Source: a bacterium (GTDB lineage Bacteria > Verrucomicrobiota > Verrucomicrobiae > Limisphaerales > J093). Taken from it: 6,665 nt of DNA. How positions within the stretch are numbered: position 1 is the first letter of the stretch; each line of letters starts with the position of its first letter. Below the pieces are notes generated by a model. That model searched no databases and was not told where the DNA came from. It saw only the letters and a list, made by a program, of their open reading frames with translations. The DNA is taken from contig JAKCAB010000339.1 of NCBI GenBank assembly GCA_021839785.1, forward strand, positions 1 through 6,665, given 5' to 3'. Positions 1 to 5,754 of this stretch are shown in pieces. Both the position numbers and the translations under genes were made by a program.

Positions 1-1588
1 CGCCGGCCTGGACCTCGTCGAGCCGCACCGCGCCCTCGTTGACGATGCGAAAGTAACCGCCGAAGCGCGTCGCGCCTTCGGGCCGCAACTGCATCGCGTC
101 GGTCGTTTGGGGGAACGCACCCAGCGGCGTTTGCATCTGCACCTGGAGCGAGAACTGGTCTTTCTGGGTTTGGTTGAACTGCACGTTCAACCGCCGGTCA
201 GTGCTGTTGGGCACGGCGTCAACCGTCCACGCCAGCACCTGCGGGCCTTGGACGCGGGTGATTTCGCCGGCGCCCTGTACGAGCAGCGAAATGCGGTTCA
301 TCTCGCCTTGCATGACCTTGAAATCGAACAGCGCGGTCTGGCGCATCAGGCCGGGGCTGATCGCGATTTGCGACAGCACCTCCGCCGCGTAAAACAAAGT
401 GCCCTCCGCCTCGGGTTTGGCCTGCTTCCAGGCGAGGTTCACCCGGCCGTCCGGCGGCAGAAAGCTGGTGAAGTCGTCGCCGGTCCGTTCGGGTTTGGCG
501 GCGCCGGCGAACTGGAACTGCGTGTCCGCCTTCAGGCCGGGGAAGACGACCGGTTGCAGCGCGCTGGGAGCGACCGCGAAATCGACGGCGCTCCAATCGT
601 TGCTCGCGCGCACGGCGGCGTTGAACTTGATCTCGAGCGGATACTCGCCCGGTTTGTCGAACGTGGCCACGAAGCGGCCTTTTTGGAACCGCAGCCGCCA
701 GTCCGCGCGCGAGGTCGCTTCGGTCAACGCGGCGCCGCCGGACAGCAGATCGAGCGAACCGCCTTTGGGGTTCTTGACGCTGACAGTCGCGATGAGCGTG
801 AACGCGGCGTTGTCTGGGCTGAGCTGGCCGACCAGCCGGAAGTTGCGCAGCACCACCTTCCGCGCCTCGGGATCGGCAATGGCGACCTTCAGCGGCAGCG
901 TGTAGGCGGTGCCGTGGAAGCGAAACGCCAGCGGCTCCATGCCCGTGGTGGGCTGTTGTGGGCGGAGGTCCTCCGGCAGGAATTTCGTTTCCACCGGCAC
1001 CACCCCGGTGGGGTTCGGCACCTCGACGTCCACGGCGGGGTCGGCGTCCACGATCACATAACCGTGGCCCAGCGCTGGCTGGGTCGAGACCAGCGTCAGC
1101 GGTGTCAGCGATAGCGGAAGCAGCTTCAACTTCGTTTCCGCGGTGACGGTGACGATGAGATTGGTCACGGGCAGGTCGGACTTTTGGGGGCGCAACACCA
1201 GATAGCGAACGCCACCGCCTTCTTCGCGAATGCTCCAGTCCTGCAACCGATCGCCTGTTACGGAGCGAAGTTCGCCTTCGCCGGACAAGACCAGCGCAAA
1301 TTCCTTCGGCGCGCCCTCGATGACGTCGATTTGGAGGCGGAAGGTATGGCTGAGCTTTTCGATGGTGGCATGAATGGAGTGCTGAAGAGCGGTGGCGAAA
1401 ATGGTTTTCTCCCGCTCGCCAAGCAGGCCCTTGAGCCGGGCCTCGATCACGAGCCGGGCGGTCTCATCGTTGATGTTGCCGTTCACCGAGACGTTCTTCA
1501 CCTCCGCTTGGACGACTGGTTCGGCGGCGCCGGCCCACACGGCGGCGAGCAGTCCACACAGGGCAACGAGCAATCGAGTGGTTTTCAT
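1..1588 (-). CDS. Secreted beta-rich protein of unknown function, C-terminus cut by window edge
   Basis: I do not recognise a named family. The frame stays open from the ATG at 1588 to the left edge, giving 529 residues with no stop. Residues 1-22 look like a Sec signal peptide: basic K2-R5, a hydrophobic stretch from about 6 to 19, then small residues (AGAAE) suiting signal peptidase I. Cys11 has no lipobox, so a lipoprotein is unlikely. This signal sequence decides the start over in-frame ATGs at 1600 and 1606; no Shine-Dalgarno motif precedes any of them. The mature part alternates beta-type segments with no membrane helix or catalytic motif visible. Residues 64-154 and 399-489 resemble each other (V/M-x-G, L-V-x-G-x-G-E, V-x-G, W). 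Large exported proteins of this style occur in planctomycetes and Verrucomicrobia, often of unknown function. It starts 75 bp after the VWA gene, with no promoter or terminator seen between, so it is probably co-transcribed and may be the VWA protein's partner. Confidence 0.85.
   Translation of the reverse strand, partial: MKTTRLLVALCGLLAAVWAGAAEPVVQAEVKNVSVNGNINDETARLVIEARLKGLLGEREKTIFATALQHSIHATIEKLSHTFRLQIDVIEGAPKEFALVLSGEGELRSVTGDRLQDWSIREEGGGVRYLVLRPQKSDLPVTNLIVTVTAETKLKLLPLSLTPLTLVSTQPALGHGYVIVDADPAVDVEVPNPTGVVPVETKFLPEDLRPQQPTTGMEPLAFRFHGTAYTLPLKVAIADPEARKVVLRNFRLVGQLSPDNAAFTLIATVSVKNPKGGSLDLLSGGAALTEATSRADWRLRFQKGRFVATFDKPGEYPLEIKFNAAVRASNDWSAVDFAVAPSALQPVVFPGLKADTQFQFAGAAKPERTGDDFTSFLPPDGRVNLAWKQAKPEAEGTLFYAAEVLSQIAISPGLMRQTALFDFKVMQGEMNRISLLVQGAGEITRVQGPQVLAWTVDAVPNSTDRRLNVQFNQTQKDQFSLQVQMQTPLGAFPQTTDAMQLRPEGATRFGGYFRIVNEGAVRLDEVQAG
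122..394 (-). repeat. Internal protein repeat, copy B (residues 399-489 of the secreted protein)
   Basis: This is the second copy of the beta-rich unit, matching residues 64-154. It contains the FKVMQG, LLVQGAGEI and V-x-G-P-x-V-L-x-W landmarks. The pattern (helical or strand lead-in, V-x-G, hydrophobic strand, G-E, V-x-G, W, strand) resembles a repeated element I associate with large exported PVC-group proteins. That family link is from memory and unverified. Confidence 0.45.
1127..1399 (-). repeat. Internal protein repeat, copy A (residues 64-154 of the secreted protein)
   Basis: This segment encodes a beta-rich unit that aligns by eye with residues 399-489 of the same protein with very few gaps. 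Shared landmarks are an F-A start, IDVIEG versus FKVMQG, LVLSGEGEL versus LLVQGAGEI, V-x-G, a Trp (W118 versus W454), and a closing T-x-L (ETKL versus QTPL). The similarity is at protein level only and is weak, as expected for an ancient domain duplication. Confidence 0.45.
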
Positions 1589-1663
1589 GGGGGGTGGCAT
1601 GTGCATCGCGGTCGGTCTGTTTCTGAGTAATGAAGTGAGCGCAGTGTTGGCGGCCGTGAGCGG

Positions 1664-4600
1664 TCATTTCCCGGAAATCGACTTCGCCTGGCGAATCATC
1701 CATTCGAGCTTGGTTGGACGGGAATCCGGCGCAAACGCTTCCGGCGCGCCGCGCAAATTGGCCAGCAACGCGTCCGGCGTCACCTCGCCGGCAAACGGAC
1801 TCGACACCAGCCATTCGGCGAAGGCTGACGCCACCGTGGCCAGCCGCAGCGCTGGACTCGCCTGGTCGAGCGCGACGGCCGGCCCGGCGTAAGGCACCGG
1901 CCATTCCAACTCGCGGTACACGCCCGTCGCCGGCTCGCGATAGCGCACGCGCACCGTACCGAGGTCGCCGTCGCCACCCGCGTTGACCTCGAGGACGTAC
2001 AGCGCGTTGCCGGATTCCGCGGCGGCAAGTTCGGCGGCATCGACGGTGTTGTCGCGGAACTGTTCCTGGGTGAGCTGGTGCTTGGCGTAGCCGATCTGCC
2101 GCCAGGCGGTCACGCGACGCGGGTTGAACTCGACCTGCACTTTCACGTCCGCCGCCGCCACCTGGAGCGCGCCGGTCAGTTGCGCCGCAAACTCCGTGGT
2201 GGCTTCCTCGGGCGTGTTCACAAAGCCGTACCGGCCGTCGCCGTTGCGCGAAAGCACTTCGAGCAAATCGTCGTTGTAGCCTTCCCAGCCGATGCCAAAG
2301 CAATCCAGCGCCACGCCACGTTTCCGGTACGACTCGACCTTGCGCCGCAGCGATTCGGGATCGACGTCGCCGAGGTTCGCCGCGCCGTCAGTGAGCAGCA
2401 CGACCCGGTTCACGCCCTGGCTGAGGAAATGGCGGAGCGCGGTCTCGTAGGCGAGGTTCAGCGCATCTTCGAGGTTCGTGCCGCCGTCCGGCGTGAGATT
2501 GCCGATTTGCCCCACCAACTGGCCTGCATCTTTGCCGGACAGGCCATCGACCCACAGCCGGGCGGTGCGGGCGAAGGCCACCACGCTCACGGTGTCCCCT
2601 GGCTGGAGTTGACTCGCGAGCACACCGAGCGCTTCGTGAATGATCTGGACGCGGTCCGCGCGCTCCATCGAGCCGGAGTTGTCGAGCAGCAAAACCAGGT
2701 TCAACGGCCGGGTGGCTTCGCGTCCACGCGCGGCGGTTTGGACGGCGAAGCGCAGCACGTCGCGGTTTTGCGCGAACGGATACTGCGCGCGCTCCCAGGC
2801 AAACGCGACCGGCGCGCCGGGCGCCGGGACCGGATCGTGGTAGTCGAAGGCGTTGAGGAACTCTTCGCTTCGCACCGTCACCGGGTCCGGCATCTGGCCC
2901 TGTTCGAGGCTGGCGGCGGCGAGCTTGAACGAGACGTCGGTGACGTTGAGCGAAAAGGTGGAAAACGGATTTTGCGCGCAGGCAACCTCGGGTTGCGGCT
3001 CGGGCGGAGGCAGGTTCCGGCGAACGACCGGCGGTTCCTCGGCAACGGCGATGCCTTTCAGCGCCTCGGCGGTGACTGGAGTGGCGGGCGCGGGTTTGCC
3101 GGCAGCCTCCACGCCAAGCTTCGCGTGCTTTGAGTCGGTGACCTTGTTCAAGGTCTCCCCCGTCGCCAGGTCTTCAGTGATCTGCTCCGGCGGCTGACCG
3201 GTCGCGAAACCCCGTGCTGTTTCAGCGTCGGCAAAGCGCTCGGTGACCTTCGCCTTCTCGGCCGTGTCGCGGGCGGGACGCAACTGGCGGCGCCGTCGAA
3301 CCTCGCCTTCCATCCGGGACTGTGCGGCCGACAGGTCTTTGCCGGCAAGCGCTTCATTGGCTTTGACCAGTGCCTTGTTCAACGCGGCACTTTCCTCATC
3401 CAAAGCGCGGGACGAAGTTGCGGCGCCGCGGTCCATTCCCGCCTGTGTTGGCGAGGCCGCCGGCACACCGCCGGCCGTCAGGGCTGGGGTGGCAAAATAA
3501 CTCAGCACTTCCGCTTCGCCCTTGACAGCTGCTGGCGCGGGTGTGGCCGGTGCCGCTTCTGGCTGGGTGGACCGGACTGTACCCGTTTCCGGAACGGAAC
3601 CGGGGGCGGTTGGCGCTGGCGCTGGTTCGCCGGCGCTGCGGAAAAGGCGACCCGCCGTTGGGATGTCGCCCAACACCGGCGCTTTGTCTTGCTGCGTCGG
3701 AACCGGCGTAAAGCCGTACCCGCCATTGACCGCGTAAGTGCCGCCGGCCCGAGCACGATTCGACTCCGCCTTCGCCGCACCCTCGGCTGACAGCTCAAGT
3801 GCTGCTTCGCCATTCGCCGGTGCGATGGCCAATCCCGTTGCCGGGGAGGAAAAGTCGGATAAAACGGTGACCGGTGGCGGCGGCTCCGCAGCCATCACGC
3901 CGTTCGCTTCCGCGAGGCGCTCCTTGCGATCGGTCTCGACCGGGATGTCGGTGGGCGTGCCCATGAATGCGGGCGCGGGGAGCTTGAGCGGCACCGGAGC
4001 GAGTTCGGACTGGGCCGAGGCTTGTTCGGCGATGCCGGCGCTTTCAGTGGTGCCTAAGCTTGGGAGCGGTTGGCCGGGAACAGACGCTAACCCTTGCCTG
4101 CCTTCAGCGAGGCCAAGCGCGGCGGCTTGCTTCGCTTCCTCGCCGGCTTTGGCTCCTTTCGGCATCAGGCCGTAGCGCATCATCATGCGGATGTCCATCA
4201 TCCTCGGGGGCGGAGCTTCACCGGCGGCAGGTGGGTTGACCACTTCGCCGCCGCGCTCGGCCGAAACGGGCGTCCCGTATTCGTCGGCCGGCGGCTCGGT
4301 AGCGGGCAGGTAAATCGAGTTGGCGGGGCTTGATGCGGCCGGCTTGGTTTTGGCCATCGACTCGGGCGCGGCGGCAGCGTCAGATCTTGCCAAGACTTCA
4401 ATCCCGCGGCTGCGCTGGGTTGCCGTTCGGCTCTCGCCCCAGTTGTTGTTCTGGCTGCGGACGGCGGGGGCCTGCGCATTCTCCGACAGGGCGGTGTCGA
4501 TGGCACCCAATCGGTCTGCGACCTGCTGCGCCTCGTTGACGCGCGCGCCGCCGAAGGAGGTCGCATAGTTGGTGGCCAGGCCGCTTTTAATGAGGCGTTG

Positions 4601-5032
4601 ACGTAGCGCTTCCTCCTGCTGAGACGACCGCATGGCGATGAACTGGGCCTTGGCTTTGGCCTTCGCGAGCGATGGCAACAACGTTCCGGCGAGCAAGAGC
4701 ATGAGCAGCGCCGCGGCACTCAAGGGAATGAGCCAGCGCAGGGTTCGCCGCCGCGGCTCGCGCAGTTCTTTCGGGGCGATGATTTTGAAATGGCCCAGCA
4801 GCTTTTGGCGTCGGCTTTCTGAAAGCCGCGGCTGTGCGGGAGCTTGAGCGTGGGCTTGCTCGACCATGCCGATGGTCCGCTTCAGGCGATCATAAAGTTG
4901 CGCGAGAGCCGGGTCTTGCGTGATCGCCACCTGCACTGCCGCTGCTTCCGTCGGCGTCAATTCGCCCAGCAGCAGGGCGGTGATCCGTACTTCGGGATCA
5001 TCCGGCTGAGTTGGGGTAAAGTCGGAATTCAT
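1664..5032 (-). CDS. Membrane-anchored anti-sigma-like protein with YfbK-type von Willebrand factor A domain
   Basis: Probable membrane regulator of the sigma factor encoded just upstream; 1122 residues, about twice the length of E. coli YfbK. Residues 13-90 are a helical, basic, anti-sigma-like region (LLLGELTPTEAAAV) without the zinc-binding His/Cys set of ZAS anti-sigma factors. One membrane helix spans about 98-119; the RRR before it suggests N-terminus inside and the rest in the periplasm. Residues 118-130 read LLPSLAKAKAKAQ, like PVC pseudopilins. A low-complexity Ala/Pro-rich linker fills about 160-690. It includes a Met-rich patch (278-291), a secretin-like motif (450-466) and a charged helical part (about 542-608). 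Residues 688-765 match the segment preceding VWA in YfbK proteins (NPFSTFSLNVTDVSF, FLNAFDY). The VWA domain (about 773-940) has a complete MIDAS: D784, S786, S788, T852 and D882. The remainder to the end fits the YfbK C-terminal domain (DUF3520). The ATG overlaps the sigma stop codon. The VWA call is firm; the anti-sigma role is inferred from position and architecture. Confidence 0.93.
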   Translation of the reverse strand: MNSDFTPTQPDDPEVRITALLLGELTPTEAAAVQVAITQDPALAQLYDRLKRTIGMVEQAHAQAPAQPRLSESRRQKLLGHFKIIAPKELREPRRRTLRWLIPLSAAALLMLLLAGTLLPSLAKAKAKAQFIAMRSSQQEEALRQRLIKSGLATNYATSFGGARVNEAQQVADRLGAIDTALSENAQAPAVRSQNNNWGESRTATQRSRGIEVLARSDAAAAPESMAKTKPAASSPANSIYLPATEPPADEYGTPVSAERGGEVVNPPAAGEAPPPRMMDIRMMMRYGLMPKGAKAGEEAKQAAALGLAEGRQGLASVPGQPLPSLGTTESAGIAEQASAQSELAPVPLKLPAPAFMGTPTDIPVETDRKERLAEANGVMAAEPPPPVTVLSDFSSPATGLAIAPANGEAALELSAEGAAKAESNRARAGGTYAVNGGYGFTPVPTQQDKAPVLGDIPTAGRLFRSAGEPAPAPTAPGSVPETGTVRSTQPEAAPATPAPAAVKGEAEVLSYFATPALTAGGVPAASPTQAGMDRGAATSSRALDEESAALNKALVKANEALAGKDLSAAQSRMEGEVRRRRQLRPARDTAEKAKVTERFADAETARGFATGQPPEQITEDLATGETLNKVTDSKHAKLGVEAAGKPAPATPVTAEALKGIAVAEEPPVVRRNLPPPEPQPEVACAQNPFSTFSLNVTDVSFKLAAASLEQGQMPDPVTVRSEEFLNAFDYHDPVPAPGAPVAFAWERAQYPFAQNRDVLRFAVQTAARGREATRPLNLVLLLDNSGSMERADRVQIIHEALGVLASQLQPGDTVSVVAFARTARLWVDGLSGKDAGQLVGQIGNLTPDGGTNLEDALNLAYETALRHFLSQGVNRVVLLTDGAANLGDVDPESLRRKVESYRKRGVALDCFGIGWEGYNDDLLEVLSRNGDGRYGFVNTPEEATTEFAAQLTGALQVAAADVKVQVEFNPRRVTAWRQIGYAKHQLTQEQFRDNTVDAAELAAAESGNALYVLEVNAGGDGDLGTVRVRYREPATGVYRELEWPVPYAGPAVALDQASPALRLATVASAFAEWLVSSPFAGEVTPDALLANLRGAPEAFAPDSRPTKLEWMIRQAKSISGK
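5029..5032 (-). promoter_or_regulatory. ATGA stop/start overlap, probable translational coupling
   Basis: The sigma factor ends in TGA and the VWA gene begins with ATG in the shared tetranucleotide ATGA. No strong Shine-Dalgarno sequence stands at the usual distance before this ATG (only GGCGGG further upstream). Re-initiation by ribosomes finishing the sigma factor is therefore plausible and would keep sigma and its membrane partner in fixed proportion, as is common for sigma/anti-sigma pairs. Confidence 0.6.
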
Positions 5033-5601
5033 AACACAAGGCCCGCCTTGGCCAGTTCCGCCGCCAGAGACTTCAAGGAGTGGTGCAGCAGATAACCCAC
5101 GTGGCCGACCGTGAGGCCGGTGCGCGCGCTGATTTCCTTGTAGGACAACGCTTCGTTGAATTTCAGGCGGAGCAGTTCCTGGTCGCGGGCACTGAGGTTT
5201 TGCAGCCCGCGACGGACAAGACCGATGCCTTCGACGCGAACCAGCTCCTCGTCCGGCGAGGGCAGGGGATCGGGCGGTTCGGAGGCGGGTTCATCGTCGC
5301 CCGCGGCGGCTGGAGTCAGCGCCACGATTTTGCCCGCCTGGCGCCGGTGGTTGAGCGCCAGGTTGTGAACGGTACGGTAAAGCCAGCTTTTCGGCTCTCG
5401 CACCTGGTCGAATTGCGTGTGTAAGCGCATGAACGCTTCCTGAACCATGTCTTCCGCCAGGATCGGGTCTGCCAGCAGCCGGAGAGCGTAGGTCAAGAGC
5501 GGTGCTTCGAGGGCGGCGAACCACTCCTCGATCGTCGCGCAGGGCGGGGCTTCCGCACCGGCCTCGTTGGGTTGCGCTACGGGCACGCTGGGTTGAGTCA
5601 A
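5029..5601 (-). CDS. ECF-type RNA polymerase sigma-70 factor
   Basis: Group 4 (extracytoplasmic function) sigma factor that would direct RNA polymerase to a specific promoter set; 190 residues, normal for the class. Region 2 covers about residues 30-93, with the core-binding and -10 recognition stretch DPILAEDMVQEAFMRL (45-60) followed by PKSWLYRTVHNLALNHRR (70-87). A variable acidic, Pro-rich linker (100-120) leads to region 4 (about 128-182), whose helix-turn-helix is YKEISARTGLTVGHVGYLL (154-172). No region 1 or 3 is present. The start is probably TTG at 5601: an in-frame TGA lies only two codons upstream, and no ATG occurs before residue 52. GTG at 5586 is the alternative. No Shine-Dalgarno motif is visible before either. 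The stop overlaps the VWA start, pointing to control by that membrane protein. The precise ECF subgroup and target promoters cannot be read from this window. Confidence 0.95.
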   Translation of the reverse strand: MTQPSVPVAQPNEAGAEAPPCATIEEWFAALEAPLLTYALRLLADPILAEDMVQEAFMRLHTQFDQVREPKSWLYRTVHNLALNHRRQAGKIVALTPAAAGDDEPASEPPDPLPSPDEELVRVEGIGLVRRGLQNLSARDQELLRLKFNEALSYKEISARTGLTVGHVGYLLHHSLKSLAAELAKAGLVL

Positions 5602-5616
5602 TTGTCAGTCAAGCGC

Positions 5617-5630
5617 CCCAGTCGCCTGGG
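5617..5630 (-). other. Small hairpin with GCGA tetraloop just before the sigma start
   Basis: On the minus strand CCCAG-GCGA-CTGGG forms a 5-bp stem closed by a GNRA-class tetraloop. It ends 15 nt before the TTG start codon of the sigma gene, where it could influence ribosome access. It is short, so chance formation in GC-rich DNA is quite possible. Confidence 0.35.
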
Positions 5631-5632
5631 TG

Positions 5633-5690
5633 CGGACCGCTTTCGGCCTGCTCTACGTGTCTGCTTCCAAGCGTAAGACACGGCGGTCCG
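5633..5690 (-). promoter_or_regulatory. Nested inverted repeat in the probable leader of the sigma operon
   Basis: Two perfect complementary pairs are nested: the outer 8-bp pair is 5633-5640 with 5683-5690 (CGGACCGC/GCGGTCCG), the inner 7-bp pair is 5656-5662 with 5676-5682 (CGTGTCT/AGACACG). The two right-hand arms abut exactly, while the left-hand arms are separated by 15 nt that would bulge out. The 13-nt terminal loop contains GCTT...AAGC. Read on the minus strand this lies in the 5' leader of the sigma mRNA, or in the 3' trailer of the kinase mRNA. No T-run follows it on that strand, so it is not a standard intrinsic terminator for the kinase. On the plus strand it is followed by GCTTTTCTTA. 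Confidence 0.5.
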
Positions 5691-5713
5691 GCTTTTCTTA
5701 GACGGTTTCTTGG

Positions 5714-5741
5714 ATTAAGTCGCTCCCGGTCGTGTTCCCAA
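5714..5741 (-). promoter_or_regulatory. Candidate sigma-70-like promoter for the sigma/VWA operon
   Basis: On the minus strand TTGGGA (5741-5736) and CTTAAT (5719-5714) are 16 bp apart, each matching four of six positions of the -35 and -10 consensus. Transcription would start near 5707, placing both hairpins in a leader of roughly 100 nt. The match is weak; the call rests mainly on its position between the kinase stop and the sigma start. Confidence 0.25.
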
Positions 5742-5754
5742 GGGGGGTTGAGGA

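Noticed and set aside
107..1114. 335-codon open frame on the plus strand
   Set aside because: It lies opposite the secreted protein gene, whose minus-strand translation has a signal peptide and sensible composition. The plus-strand translation is rich in Arg, His and Gly, as expected of an antisense shadow in GC-rich DNA.
1464..2303. 279-codon minus-strand frame overlapping the end of the VWA gene
   Set aside because: It is out of frame with the VWA gene and spans its stop and the next gene's start. Its Arg-rich translation has no motif, while the VWA frame continues to a proper C-terminal domain.
2078..3133. 351-codon open frame on the plus strand
   Set aside because: It is antisense to the VWA domain coding region with its intact MIDAS motifs; the translation has no recognisable domain and shadow-like Arg/Gly/His composition.
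5731..5741. GGGAACA resembling an ECF -35 element, which would suggest autoregulation
   Set aside because: No matching ECF -10 element is found 16-17 bp downstream; the nearest GTCTAA is about 31 bp away, so the match is not supported.
5735..5754. Possible intrinsic terminator after the kinase gene (CCCCCCTTGGG on the minus strand)
   Set aside because: There is no room for a loop in the C/G-rich pairing and no T-run follows.
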